Source: Sipunculus nudus
Lineage: Eukaryota > Annelida > Sipuncula > Golfingiida > Sipunculidae
Length of the DNA: 64,000 bases
Direction: 5' to 3'
Assembly (NCBI GenBank): GCA_026874595.1
Contig: CM049317.1
Span: 37,170,401-37,234,400, forward strand
Under the pieces are notes generated by a model. The model was not told the DNA's origin and searched no databases. It saw only the letters and a list, made by a program, of their open reading frames with translations. The translations under genes were made by a program, and so were the position numbers. This document shows, one piece after another, positions 1 to 12,719 of the stretch (position 1 is its first letter; each line of letters starts with the position of its first letter).

Positions 1-59
1 CACACCTCCCCCGAGTTTTATTGCCTCTGTGTTACCCGAAGTCACCCCTTCTTATCAGG

Positions 60-100
60 TAATACGCGACTCCGGAGATCCCCGATCTTCTGTAGTGGAG
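60..100. repeat. Left terminal inverted repeat
   Basis: This 41-bp end begins TAATACGCGACTCCGGAG and is the reverse complement of 2270-2310 with one mismatch (GTCG against GCCG). It marks the boundary of the THAP/DDE transposon. Confidence 0.9.
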
Positions 101-207
101 GCGCGTAAGTGCTGCTGCACCAGCAGGCTTGCGGGCAAAAACAAATATTGCCGTCAGCAAAAGTACAGTGGACCGATCGTCACCAAATTATGCCACAGAT
201 TTTAGCG

Positions 208-1095
208 CTAAGACCTGTCTGCCATTACATCATCTCCAGGCTGAAGTAAATCTAGAATCCCATTTTCTTTAGTGATGTATCTGTCAGATACATTCCCCCC
301 CCCACAAATCTTAAATAAAGCTGAAGGTTCCCTGTGGTGTTACACCAATCAATGCTTTGTATGTGTTGTGTGATTTGTATTGGCTGTATGTAGTGGCTTG
401 TGCTGAAGGTGATTTTGGTCGTTGTATGTAAAATTCAATGCAATCAATGATTACTCTTGTTTTGGGGTACTCTCTTTTAAAGCTGGGTGGCATGTACTAG
501 TTAATCATGTCCCTGGAAGGCCATACAATAAGTGGTTTCAACAGTGTGTGCATCAAATTAATCCAGGTAATAAATACACTGGAAGCTGTGGAATCTGACA
601 CACCAAACAAGTCCCCAATGACAAATCCCAACAACCCTAACCTGACCCAAACTAAGGTCATGAGGAACTCCTCAAACCTTGTAAGCTTTCTCTGTGGACC
701 AGGCTTTTTCTTGCTGCAACGAATTTGATACCCCGTTGGGTCTTTACTAGAACTTCGTGTCCAATATTTAATTTTTGGCTCAGAACTATCAATTACCTTG
801 AAGAGTCCAGTCAAAGTGTCCCTGTTAGGCAAACCGGTATACTGCCGCACTGATCAATACCTCTGTGTAACTATTCCCACCACAAGTTCCCTCCGTAGTG
901 CTGCCCTGTCTGACAATTTTGTCTGCAGGTCTACATTTTCATCTGCCAACTTCTGGTATGATGCCTCCATTTCATTGAACTTTACCAGGTCAACATCTGT
1001 TTGCACTGCCATGTCCCTGGTCATTGGTTTGTCCGAAGACCCCTGCCCTGATGAGTACTGGTGATCCGTAGATGGAGCCATGCTTGGGATGACTG
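208..1095 (-). pseudogene. Transposase exon 2: coiled region, HTH and truncated DDE domain
   Basis: Reading leftwards from the splice acceptor at 1096-1097: an acidic segment (ENVDLQTKLSDRAALRREL), an in-frame TGA near 853, then QYTGLPNRDTLTGLF and KKKPGPQRKLTRFEEFLMTL, which resemble the HTH that precedes DDE_Tnp_4 domains. PPSFKREYPKTRVIIDC opens the catalytic fold and supplies the first Asp. After a degenerate C-rich stretch (about 292-303), SDRYITKENGILDLLQPGDD and VMADRS follow, giving the second Asp, and the frame ends at TAG 208-210. The remaining part of the domain, with the catalytic Glu, is absent because the left TIR lies about 110 bp further on. This indicates a deletion derivative rather than point decay alone. 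Confidence 0.8.
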
Positions 1096-1210
1096 CTAAA
1101 GTGAAGAAAAATAATCATAGTACACATGTATATTCATCCTAATAATTGGTATGTGTGTGAGCTGATTCTACAAAAGTATAAAACAAATAAATATTCAAAG
1201 GCATGTATCA

Positions 1211-1269
<59 letters not shown>

Positions 1270-1368
1270 TATTTTTAAGCTAATGTATAATATAAGTGTA
1301 CCAGCTTATATACAAATTATACTCAAAAGTTAACAAAAAAGTACCTATATATAAATTTGTATATACAC

Positions 1369-1408
<40 letters not shown>

Positions 1409-1651
1409 CATATATATATATAGTACATATATATATATATATTTGAACATATATATATTTGTAAATACAGATCATGACATGTTTTTATATACTAATCCTG
1501 ACACAGACAAATAGCTGTGCAACAGTATTCACGGCTCCGGACCTATACTATAGTCACTTTGTAATTTATATACATAAAATACATATTATATATACACTTG
1601 AGCAAAATTAAATAAACTATATTAACAAGCTTAAATATCAATTTGACTTAC
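1096..1651 (-). other. Putative intron of the transposase gene, filled with (AT)n
   Basis: On the minus strand the donor is GTAAGT at 1651-1646 and the acceptor is CTTCACTTTAG ending at 1096. The interval holds two (AT)-rich microsatellites (about 1215-1265 and 1366-1464). A TAA codon precedes the donor in the THAP frame, so either the exon boundary differs slightly or this copy carries a nonsense mutation. Inferred from splice consensus and from the break between the two protein parts. Confidence 0.5.
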
Positions 1652-2135
1652 ATGGTTCTTATCTGTTTGAGTTTTCAATCACAAATTCTCCCGCAACATA
1701 TGGGTATCTTGCCTCAGCAGGTAAAATTGTTTCGCTGACAATGGTGACTCTGGGATGCACTGATGTCGAATTTGGTGACTGACAGCTCTGATGTTCATGG
1801 ACTGACGACTGATGCGACTCACGTTTGTTTATCGAGGCTGGCGATCGTGTACTCACAGGCAACTCATGGTTGTTGTAACTGAACAGTTCTGGTATTGGAT
1901 GACTTTCTGTCGGACCAGCGTTGCCCACAAAATGCATTGACCATATCCTTGTATGGCGATGTGGAACCCATGTCGGCTCTCTACGGACCATCCATATCCA
2001 CTGATTGAGAAGAACTCGATCTTTCAGCGGAAACTTGTGGAGGGTAACGTGTCTCATCCATGGATATTTCTCGAGATTATCCTTCTTCCTGCTATCTGCC
2101 GAACAGTCGTACGAACAACAAGGGTATCCTGGCAT
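1652..2135 (-). pseudogene. THAP-type C2CH zinc-finger exon (broken)
   Basis: Starting at the ATG at 2135, the frame reads MPGYPCCSYDCSADSRKK, then HKFPLKDRVLLNQWIWMVRR, HTRIWSMHFVG and HPIPELF. The two N-terminal Cys, the invariant Trp, the xHF segment and the terminal P-x-F box of a THAP domain are all in place. The third zinc ligand, normally Cys in the C-x2-H pair, is Trp here (TGG), so zinc binding should be lost. A Ser/His-rich low-complexity tail follows. In intact relatives this domain binds the transposon ends; it is separated by an intron from the catalytic exon. Confidence 0.8.
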
Positions 2136-2269
2136 ATTCAAGCGATAACAAATGACAGAGCAATGAACAAGGCGAATCAAGCGACGGCCATCTTTGTTTT
2201 TGCCTGCAGTGACGCTAGCGATAAGGGCGCACCTGCCGGCTAAAGGCAGTAAACGGGGTGACATTTTGT

Positions 2270-2310
2270 CTCCACTACAGAAGATCGGGGATCTCCGGAG
2301 CCGCGTATTA
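2270..2310. repeat. Right terminal inverted repeat
   Basis: Mirror copy of 60-100, ending CTCCGGAGCCGCGTATTA. The transposase promoter would lie just inside this end, since the THAP exon runs leftwards from about 2135. Confidence 0.9.
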
Positions 2311-2479
2311 GCATCTAGTCTTGGTACCACTGTAGCTCTCGGGGCTGCTGGGGTCCCTGTGTATGGCCCTGGCACCGGGGGTGAACATGGGCTTGGCAGA
2401 GCATGTGTTAAATATGTAAGTGCCACCTGTTGTTGTGGTTTTTTATACTCATAAAATTTCTCTGTCGAGTGGAGGTTTT
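2311..2479. other. Short spacer between two transposons
   Basis: This stretch is GC-richer at first (GGGGCTGCTGGGGTCCCTG) and then ordinary AT-rich sequence. No supportable feature. Confidence 0.4.
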
Positions 2480-3960
2480 CTTTAATTGATATACCTTTAA
2501 TAAATGTTTCACCACATTCAATCGAACATACGAAAACTGGATTTTTAATAACTTTATAATACCAACTGTATTTTCGGAATTTCTTTTAAAGATGTAAAGA
2601 TTCCTTTTTTTTAATTTTCATACCAGAGCAACAAAATAAAACATGGATCTCATCTTCAGGTCTATCTTAGTTACACATTTTGAAGACCATCAAATTAATT
2701 TTCCTTCTAATTTCAGTTTTATAACAATAGTCAATAAGTCTAAATTTTGATAAATATTTTCTGTATGCAAATGCATATATTATATAAATATTTTTTTTTC
2801 TGGTTCTATTGCTGATTTAATTATCCCGTATACACTGATTAACTTTGGAATTCGGATAACATTTCTTGCTGGTTATTGTCTTTTACTCTCTGTATAAACA
2901 TACTTATAAACATTTTCTATCACCAACACTTTGTTGCAACCATGCAAATCTAAAACGATATGTGTAATAGTAGTTTTATATCCGTGGTCCATATATCATC
3001 TAGCTATTTTCTAGGAGGAAATAGCAAAGTCTAGGAAACCTAGAGATTTCCATTGGGATGCTTTTTAACCAATAACTTATGCAGCTTTTGAAATATATAC
3101 AGCGTATGGGTCCCATCCACATTCTAGTATAGCAGCAGTGGTAACGATTTTTGCTTTAATCAGACCAGGGAGTTGCTTACAAACACTTGATTGCATGCAT
3201 TCTATGTTAGGTCTTTGACTGGATCCCCAGATTTTCGATCCATCAAGTAGTGATTGGGGTTTAACTTTTTATAAAAGCTAATACAACGGATAAAACCATT
3301 TTATCACATTTTTATCACTATTTAAAATTTAAAAAAGCTTCTTGCCCTTAAAAGTACCATTTCTCATTTTGTTTGATTATCCAACCCGTGTGAATACCAT
3401 AGATTTTTTTATCAGTATTGACTTGCATACCCAATCCAATAAGACATCTACAAAAGACTGAAATATTTATAGATGTGTGTTGTAATAACAACTAAATACC
3501 AGGGACCTGTGTTTCATAAACAATTTCGAAGAATGTATTGAGATATTAAATATATAATATTGGCTTTGAAAAGCAACCTTGCCTTGTACCATTAATACAT
3601 TTAAACTCTTCCGTTAAACCCTTATCTCTCTTGTCACCACTAGCTATTTTTTTCATAGATGGATCTTAACACCTTAATTGTGTTTCCATGGATTCCTATT
3701 TTAATTAATAGGTATAAAAGTAACTTATGAGAAATTCTATCAACAGCTTTGCTAAAATCAACATAAACACTGTCAATCTCCCTTTCTTCATTATATTACA
3801 CAAATATTTCTGAATTATTGCCTGTAATGTAAACCTTTTGTCAGTAGTGGAATAACATTGTCTTTACCCAGCTTGACATTCATATAATTTATTGTTTTCT
3901 ATGGCTCATCTTGTAATTCTTGAACATATGTGTTACTTTGTCTTTTGATTGAACCTCACG
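2480..3960 (-). mobile_element. Decayed LINE: 3' half of a non-LTR reverse transcriptase
   Basis: No long reading frame survives, but conceptual translation across frameshifts gives LINE landmarks in the right order. ECQAG then YSTTDKRFTLQAIIQKYL lies at about 3800-3890. YVDFSKAVDRISHKLL, the palm motif A region with its catalytic Asp, is at about 3735-3772. GIHGNTIKVLRSIYE follows, then CINGTRQGCFSKPILYI at about 3557-3603. Next come an LDW-type segment near 3440, WG...QSSVCKQLPG and AAILECGWDP near 3080-3230 (the post-RT conserved block), and PEDEIHVLFC near 2630-2660 with a helical C-terminus. Many stops show it is old. Clade not assignable by eye. Confidence 0.7.
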
Positions 3961-6930
3961 AGTCTTGTTATTATCATTTGACTAATGTCTTTCTTTGCTA
4001 TAGTGCATTGTGTTTTCCAATGTCCATAGATCTCTCTTGTTCAATAGTAACAGTAAAGGGTTTATTTTTAATACAGAATATTTTACATACCCAATTCATT
4101 TAAAACAACAGTACATTATAAGGTACCACTGCTTAAATCAGGTTTCGCCTGTGTAGGAGATTACCATCGATTTGATCGGAATATGCCTTCTTTTGTGTTG
4201 AACTCTGTCTTTTTTCACAGAGTATCAGACCGTGATATCGTTGATATATTCTGGTGTTTCTAAAGAATATCCGAAACACTGGTTCCATTTAAATGATGCT
4301 TTTTTTATAATTGGGACCGGGGTTCATGATTTATTCCCTCGATTCATGAACAATGCTGGAAGGACATTCACGGACTTCAAGGCATGGATGCATGGATTTA
4401 ATTTGGCTTAATCGTTTACGGGTCTTTAACATAATAATGCACAATTGGAGCACTGTGATATGAAATCAAGCAAGAGGAACCAAAGGAATGGAGTAACAAC
4501 TGGGTATTCATTTTCGATGGCATCTGAATCAATATTGAGTTTCTTTGAGTGTTTCTAAGCTACTAGGCTACTTTATCCTGTCGAAAGTGTAAAACATATC
4601 GGTTACAACCCTGTTTAGCTTTATCGATATTCAAATACTTTATTCTATTTACTTGAAGTGTGATAACTTTGTCCTATCTCTTAAAGATACAGTATGTTAG
4701 AACCTTTTTTATTTATATCTACCACAACGACTTTTCTGAAAATACACAGAGACTTGTCAGATTTTCATCCAGCCCATCGATTAATCATTTCTAACATTAG
4801 TTCTTTGTTCATAATTTGTTTCATCTTATCCTTTAAGGTTTTGGTATTTTAGACTATATAATAATAATTTATGTAAATTGAGCATATTATAGGGCGCAAA
4901 TGCAGACGATTTACCTTGTCGATGTGCTGTCGATCAAATTTAAATGTAACAACGTTTGTTTTGGTATGCCATTTTTAGGCTGGTATCCGTTTTACCGGTA
5001 ACGGATACATGGCTATGATAGGCTTAGTGTCATAATAGCTCGACGAATAGGACAAAGTAGGAATGTAATGTGACCTATAATTAGATATGAGATCAACTGG
5101 AAGCAGTATTAATACAAGGTAAGTTAGATAACTTTTTGGAGAATATTCATACAAATATCAATATTTTAATACTCACCTTTATTTATGTTCCCTACAGTTA
5201 TAAGAATATATATAAAACATGTAGATCAACATGTTTTAATCGTTTTTAAATATTAACTTACATTTAAAGAGTAGTCTTAACTCTACTTAACTCTCTCTAT
5301 CGAGACCGATAAAGAGAGAGGGAGAGGAGCAACATGAAAGAGCATTTAAAGTAGTTTGTGTATTATAATGATCAATACACTAGACATGAACATGAGAGGA
5401 TCAGGGAATAAGATAATAGTCTCGTAGTGTTTTCTCGGGCAATGTTTGGACAAAGGTACCAGCCAATATAAACTGGGGTGACCGCCTGATTGAAAATAAC
5501 CTGATTCTGAAAAGATTCCTTGTTTAACTCGTTATGTATAGAACACAGTGCTGTTCTGCATTCACAGCTAGAGGCCTAGTGAATTAGGGCAGGAAGATTT
5601 ATCACCCTCTTAGTGTATTTTGTTCAGTGATAAAAAAAAAACATCACGTTCAAGTGTTGCTTTGTTTATCAGTACAACACAGGTCTGTGCTGGTTGTTTC
5701 AACTCGGCCTTTTCGGCCTGCTACCCGGACATCCTTTTCTAGTTCAAGACAAAGCTACAATAATTCCGACACAAAAATCTAAGGCATATTTTGAGGATTA
5801 TATCCTGACAACAGAATCATGAAATTTATGATGTGTAAGCAATTATCTGTTATACAAATTAGGTTAGATGAGGAAAAACAAATAAAACATCTGTTGCTAA
5901 GAATTTCTGAATTGTTATGATCAGTTTCCATTTACAGAAAGTTGAATATATACATGCCTAGGTAAAGTCTTTCGTTCAAACAGAATCAGAAGGTACTTGC
6001 AGTTGCCATTAACTGGTGGTTATATTGCTTGTCATGCCTTTTGGAACATGGTCATTGTTATGATTTGCACTTAATACGCCTTCAGTATTAAAACCATTTA
6101 TTAGATAGCAATTTTATGCGGTAGTATTATTTTTCTGTTGTATATATGTCTAAACTACCTCCTTAAAGCAAGGAATTAGGAACCATTCTAAAATCATGGT
6201 GGTGGTTGTTCTATTACCAAATCATCCCCGCAAGTGCCAGATGCTTTGCTTGGCTCCTATTTGTTGGTCTCTCAGGTAACGTGTGTACCGTGACTAAACG
6301 TTTATTATAATGTGTGAAATATGTTTGCAATATCAAGCTTTTCCATGCGGCACACTTTAGAACACCCTTATTTATTATGAGCTTTATTCTTTCATCTTAT
6401 TATACTTCTATGGTAACCCTCGTGTCCTTTGCTGCTTCCTCTCAATTACCTCATGCTTTAAAAACGCACAGGAAATTATATCGGATGTGGGATCATAGGT
6501 TGGTATAGCCAGGACCTAGATGCATTTTGAGAGATATTCGAACTTTGAACTGATTTAATGTCATTTGTAACCCCCACTTTGGAAAATAAATTACTTCGAA
6601 CTCCAGTATTACGATTTTTTTTTAATATTTTGTCATGATTTTTATATATTGTTCAGGATATATATCAAGAAGTTAATTAATTTTTCCCCAGAAAATATGA
6701 AAGACACAAGACGTCTTTACATTGCCCACTTGACTTTTAAATCAAGCGTCGAAATGTGTTGCAAATAAAGGAACGTATGCGCCACATATGTAGGTGCGAT
6801 TTCATCAAAATAAATTTCTTTTTTAAATCAAACAATAATAAATGTGGCATATGCCATATTATAGCTTTAAAAGCTAAAGTATAAATATTCAAGAATATAT
6901 TTAACTCTTACAATTATATAAAATAATCAT
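3961..6930. other. Anonymous AT-rich DNA
   Basis: I see no convincing reading frame, splice-bounded exon or repeat here apart from a small CT/GA hairpin around 5290-5325 (CTCTCTCTATCG...CGATAAAGAGAGAG). Confidence 0.4.
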
Positions 6931-6953
6931 TATATATATATGTATATATACAA

Positions 6954-7018
<65 letters not shown>

Positions 7019-7108
7019 TGTGTCTTTATTACGTGTATTCATTCTTATGCATGTTATATGATCTATTCCAATACAAAAAGTGGTAATTTGATTTTACTTC
7101 GAGCGAGA

Positions 7109-7162
<54 letters not shown>
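6931..7162. repeat. Two (AT)n microsatellites
   Basis: (AT)n runs at about 6931-7016 and 7114-7162 are separated by about 97 bp of unique sequence. Such tracts are slippage-prone, and their lengths should be treated as approximate in any assembly. Confidence 0.95.
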
Positions 7163-7166
<4 letters not shown>

Positions 7167-7796
7167 CTAACCAGGTTTCAATGCATGCAGCATAGTGCTC
7201 GATGCAGCTAAGGCAGAGCAGGTTAGCTAAACGTTAAGCACGTTGGAGCATCGATTTATTACTCCGAGTTTCACGCCGTTGCCGGTTTCTTCACTAAACG
7301 TTTCCAAGACATCCGATCGGCTGAAATCCGTTTTACTTATAGTTGCTTTTTTTTAAGAAATATGAGTATTACCTTTAATATGTATAGAAAGCAGGAACCA
7401 CAGATTGGAATAAAATGTATGTATGATGTGTATACGTTGCACATCATACCATAGACATTCAACAATTAACTTGACCTTCCTGCATGGAAAGTACATGCTT
7501 GTTTAAAGAAATACACTGATAAAACTATTCAACTGCAGACAACTGCAATTTATTTCTTACGAAGATACCGTTTTAAATGATTCAGCTTTGGGTTTTGTTT
7601 TTGTATCAGTACCAGAGACCGTGAACGACTGATTGAGAACATACTGCAGTGCACAATTACATACAAAATTATACGGTATATTTATACGATATAAATATTG
7701 TACACATTCTAACGTTTTACATAATTTAATTGATGAGATGAACTCCAGAAAATTCATGCATGAAATCTACTTAAAGAAATGCAAATAATTCAGTTT

Positions 7797-7798
<2 letters not shown>

Positions 7799-7869
<71 letters not shown>
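7799..7869. repeat. (AT)n microsatellite
   Basis: Nearly pure (TA)n of about 70 bp with one interruption (TACATATA). Confidence 0.95.
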
Positions 7870-7872
<3 letters not shown>

Positions 7873-8184
7873 TACAAAAAAGAAATGGTGCAGACATTTC
7901 AATACTGGAGACTGTATGTTGTTTTTTTTCTTCATTGTTAAAAATGGAGGTTTAAAAAGATGAGCAAACTTGATTATCAATATACGGCCTGTTCTCGATA
8001 TGGCCGTGGTTTGTGTTAGACTTTTTCGTGGGGAAGTGGCGAAAACCGGAGTGTAGGCGCTGACCCGTTATTTATCGATAACAACTTTATCAGCTTCAGA
8101 CTAGCAACATACGCGTATGGTCACACAACAACGTCAGGACGGACTGATGCATATGGATTTTCTGCAGGATATGCTGGCTGGGTA

Positions 8185-8186
<2 letters not shown>

Positions 8187-8215
<29 letters not shown>

Positions 8216-8216
8216 C
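8187..8216. repeat. (TTA)n trinucleotide microsatellite
   Basis: About ten TTA units following TATTG. Confidence 0.9.
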
Positions 8217-8852
8217 ATGATATTGGTGGACTGCCTTGTTATAAATGCTTCCTTCACCGTTTGCGCTTCATGTAAATATTTAATGGAACGGTATTTTAGG
8301 AACTTAATAGGAAAAAATAGTTCACAAGGATATGATAAGTTATGAAATAGCGAACGACCTGCAGAGATAGCTGTTTGATCCATATCTATTACTTAAAAAA
8401 GGAATTCGGTCCACTTTTGTCCTCAATGTTCTCTGAAAAACCTCACTGTGCCATACCTCATTTTAAAGGTTATTGTCCCCGCAGTGACATAGGCTATATA
8501 CAAATAAATAATTTTCAATGTGCATATAATTTTGAGTGATTTTTCCGTTTTCATTGGCTTGCACGGAGGTTAGGCCGAACACAGCCGAACTGCCTTCGGC
8601 AATTACCGGCATGAATGCATCGTGATCACTCAACCTCGAACACACGAATAGGACTATAGTTCATATGAATAACGCTTGCTTTCAGTGAGGAATTTGAGCA
8701 TGTCTGGCCTTTCATTTGACCCAGGCTCTCATCCACGTGCGTGGTGAGTAAAGGTGAAAAACACATGTTTCTCGCTTCATGAAATGGAGATTCCAACCCA
8801 GGAGGATTAATGACAAAACCTAATTCAAGGTCCCAATTTGAGGAACAGGCTT

Positions 8853-8889
8853 GGGGTTAGGTGGGATGGGGTGGGGTGGTGGCGGGGGC
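8853..8889 (+). other. G-quadruplex-forming candidate
   Basis: Several G3-G5 runs with short loops (GGGG TTAGGT GGG AT GGGG T GGGG TGGTGGC GGGGG) on the plus strand, in otherwise AT-rich DNA. This fits the standard G4 pattern. No adjacent promoter or gene is visible. Confidence 0.6.
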
Positions 8890-10975
8890 GTTAAGCCTCA
8901 AAATTGGTCTGATACAATGAAGAAAAAAGGTTGCGGCGGCTGAAAATGGAATACGGACCTTTTGCGTGGAGTCCCATTGGGTCCGCTTCTGTTACTTACG
9001 GGGTATATATAGTTCTGTTTCTCTCTTCAGGAACAGTTTCCATTCAACGTACATTAAATTAATCTTTCATGTGTTCCTCACACCAATCTATTCTTTATAC
9101 GTCCAACAATAGAAACCAAGTCAAATATCGTCGGAAACCTGAATGACCCCGCGTCTCATTCCGGTTCGCAATGTAAACATCGTCACTGACCAGGTCTTCA
9201 AGGTAAACATACCGGGGTATGAATTTCTTGCAAAGACCGCAGCGCCACAAAATAAATGTAAAAAAATTGTACATATCTTATTGAGTGAGTGTCCCACTGA
9301 AAACCTATATTTTCTTTTAACTGTTAGAATAAAAAAAAATGAGACAACATTCCATATCTCAGTAAAAATATCTCCCCAACCCTGGTAAAAAGCCCGGTAT
9401 ACCGGGTTTATCAGCCAGTTTCAAGATAAAAATGAAACTATATGTGAGAAAGCCTTCGTTTTATTGTTATTGTGGTTGTTCATCTTCAAAGTATCTATGA
9501 GATATAGAGAATTAGTCTGATCACACAACATCACCAAAAGGGTATACATATCTTATTTTTGTTATGAGTTGTGAAGGAAAGTAATTCGAGTGCCGATTTA
9601 CATTCTTTTTCATTATACATAAAGCAATAAACGGATTCTAAGTTTTTGAACGATAAACCAAAATTAAATAAGGTTACATTTATATTGCTAGGGAATGTAA
9701 AAAAAAGAAAAAAAAACAATATTTTTAATCCTATTCTTAGTCAGGCAACCGTAATCATCATATATGTTTTAGTTTCCCCCGAATATAATAAAAATAATAA
9801 CTGAATTATACAGATGAAAATATTTAATGGTATTTCAGATGTATAATTAATACCATGTTGCTATATAGCGAGCTAACATAAATTTGAAGTGTGCAGCATG
9901 GTGAGAAAGAAATAGGAAGTTATCTTTCCCTGAATCATTTTGCTCATACCCCGATTGCAATACCGGAAAAGCAATTCACATTAGTTACAAAAGGGTCAAT
10001 GTTTCGGTTTAAAATCGAAAAAAAACTGCTTGAGTGGTCTTCGTATAACACATGCTCTACTTCGAAATTTCAATACAGAGCATATATACCATATCCTGTA
10101 TAAAATCATGAATATAAGTACATAATTTGTCTGCAGTAATAAATTATTACCTGTGTAATCCTATAGTGATTCAGGAAGGGGTGTATTCTAGTAAACTCAC
10201 AAAATAACTTACAATAAATGATGGGCTACGGATTTACACTTATTTAAAATTTTAATTAACATAAACAGGTTACTATAGTTTTCTATTTATCACACCTGAT
10301 CGCTTGGCAACAACAAAATTTGTTGCTCTTTGCGCGAGGAGGGGTGTAAAAGTCGTCTATATTGTGTGTTTGGTAAGGAAATTTACAAGCAGTCGACGTT
10401 ATGAGTTATTAGAAATTATTTTAGAAATTATTTTATTGCATGACTTGTTTCCAATTGTGATAAACAGAATAAACGTTTAATATATAACTTTTATGGTGTA
10501 AATATATGAAGGGAATGGCACCACGTAAAATATGATATGCTAAACTATTCAACATTGCACAGTTGGCACATTGGCACAGTTGGCCAAGTGTCGCCGAATT
10601 GCAGACCCATGTTCATATAATGAAACAGTTGTTTGGACGATGACTTACCTGCGATAAGCTCAAATTAAACTTAGATAAGCTCAATGTAAACTAACATTTT
10701 ATTTTAATATCATTATGAATGGTCATACATAAAACGTGTTTTATAAACATGCACATACAAACTATGTAGTGCTTTCTCTTTAAATACTATAATAATTGGT
10801 AAATTTCATTTAAATTAAGAGTTTTAACCAGCGTTAAAAGTTTATGTAAAGCATGTCGATTTATGAAACTTCTAAATTGGTACAGTCCTCTGGGTGAAAA
10901 TTTTGCACATCAATTTTGTTGTAGATTTCCATAATAAATTACATATATTCCAAAGGCGTCATTACAAAGGCATGT
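8890..10975. other. Anonymous AT-rich DNA
   Basis: No supportable gene. A short palindrome (CCGGTATACCGG) sits at about 9394-9405; the remainder shows frequent stops in all frames. Confidence 0.4.
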
Positions 10976-11945
10976 ACATTTTTTTTCCTTACGCTTCCAG
11001 TTTGGTTTTGTTTACTTCGTTAAAATAAGAATAGGTTAAATTTCAAATGTTATCACAATTATAATTATTACCATTGGCGGCAGTTGGTAGCAGTTTATAA
11101 AACAGAGTAAGCAATCAACGTCAACTGCTAATACAGATGACGTACACGTAAGGACTCAGTTAAATGAATCATTTAGCCGTGTGTCTACCTTTGCCTATTG
11201 TTGGATTAAGTATCCTTTTGTGATCGAACTAAACTATTTTAACAGGGTTTTTTCTTTACATTGGCCTAAGAGTTTCACATTTGTATGTAAAATGGAAAGA
11301 ACATTTTTTTCTTACGCTACCAGTTTGGTTTTGTTTACTTCGTTAAAATAAGAATTGGTTAAATTTCAAATGTTATCACAATTATAATTATTACCATTGA
11401 AGGCAGTTGGTAGCAGTTTATAAAACAGTGTAAGCAATCAACGTCAACTGCTAATACAGATGACGTACACGTAAGGACTCAGTTAAATGAATCATTTAGC
11501 CGTGTGTCTACCTTTGCCTATTGTTGGATTAAGTATCCTTTTGTGATCGAACTAAACTATTTTAACAAGGTTTTCTTTACATTGGCCTAAGAGTTTCACA
11601 TTTGTATGTAAAATGGAAAGAACATTTTTTCTTTTACGCTATCAGTTTGGTTTTGTTTACTTCATTAAAATAAGAATAGGTTAAATTTCAAATGTTATCA
11701 CAATTATAATTTTTACCATTGGCGGCAGTTGGTAGCAGTTTATAAAACAGTGTAAGCAATCAACGTCAAGTGCTAATACAGATGACGTACACGTAAGGAC
11801 TCAGTTAAATGAATCATATAACCATGTGTCTACCTTTGCCTATTGTTTGATTAAGTATCCCTTTGTGATCGAATTAAACTATTTTAACAGGGTTTTCTTT
11901 ACATTGGCCTAAGAGTTTCCATTTGTATGTAAAATGGAAAGAACA
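10976..11945. repeat. Three tandem copies of a ~322-bp repeat
   Basis: Copies start at 10976, 11301 and 11622, each with ACATTTTT followed by CTTACGCT or a close variant. They share TTTGGTTTTGTTTACTTC, GGCAGTTGGTAGCAGTTTAT, CAGATGACGTACACGTAAGG and TTGTGATCGAA at fixed spacing. The copies are about 95% alike, so the duplication is fairly recent, and the third copy is the most diverged at its right end. No common reading frame is seen. Each unit contains TGACGTAC, which is CRE-like. Confidence 0.93.
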
Positions 11946-12719
11946 TATTTAAGGTAAATATTTCGAAATCCTATGATTTTATTTTTTTTATCAAGACTTG
12001 ATTCAGCATTTTGCTCTACGCTTAGCTAACTCATTATATGTAAGGCCCAAGGTGCGACTATCTATTTCAATGCTGTGTTAATAACGGGCTCTTCTGTTTC
12101 TGACTATAATTTCTTCAGAAAATCCAGGAACTTGTTGTTCAAGCTTGCTTGCTTCTTTTTTTTTATCTCATCTCCTTATACTCTGCTTTGAAACATTAAG
12201 GCATATCCAAATGTGAATGTCCTAATGCTACCTTTTAAGTATATCTAGTCCATGCAGTCCACGCTTGTTTCGTTTTCTGTTAAAATGATATTGCATGGCA
12301 TTTTAAATATATCAAACCTCCAATGTTAAAGTTGACTAGAGACATGCAAAGCGAAGGGTAATGATTAATGATCAGGGCAGTCCAATCATACACAATATAT
12401 TAATGACATCAAGAAATGCATACTTTCTCTAAGACAACATATCCTACTTCCATGTTGTCATTTCGTATATTAAGAAGAATCGTGCAACGAATGAAAGAAG
12501 AAAACAAAATTGGAATAATAATTATCGTGACCATATTCAATTTTTTTCAGATTTGTGGCCTAACGGAACTCCCCATAAAAATCCTTAAAAATTAGAAAAT
12601 ACACAGGTGGCGCCATCAGTCTGCATGAATCAATGAAAAATATTTGACCAATTTGCGTGCAAAGAATCCTGACAATCAATGCATTAGTTATTCAGATACT
12701 GGAGCTTTTGTATCAATTA

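Larger units (their letters stand above)
60..2310 (-). mobile_element. Degraded THAP/DDE_Tnp_4 DNA transposon with 41-bp TIRs
   Basis: A 2.25-kb element bounded by inverted repeats at 60-100 and 2270-2310 that match at 40 of 41 positions. Subterminal inverted similarity continues inside (about 128-165 against 2182-2207, sharing GGCAAAAACAAA and GCCGTC). The minus strand encodes a THAP zinc finger, an intron, then an HTH and DDE_Tnp_4-type transposase. This architecture is known from PIF/Harbinger-related (ISL2EU/IS4EU-like) transposons of invertebrates. The transposase has an in-frame TGA, lacks its C-terminal catalytic part and has lost one zinc ligand, so the copy is dead as a source of transposase, although its ends could in principle be mobilised in trans. 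I could not settle the target-site duplication: the flanking bases read TAA on the left and TTA on the right. Confidence 0.82.

Noticed and set aside
1296-1514. Tyr/Ile repeat-like peptide frame
   Set aside because: Translation of an (AT)n tract within the transposase intron.
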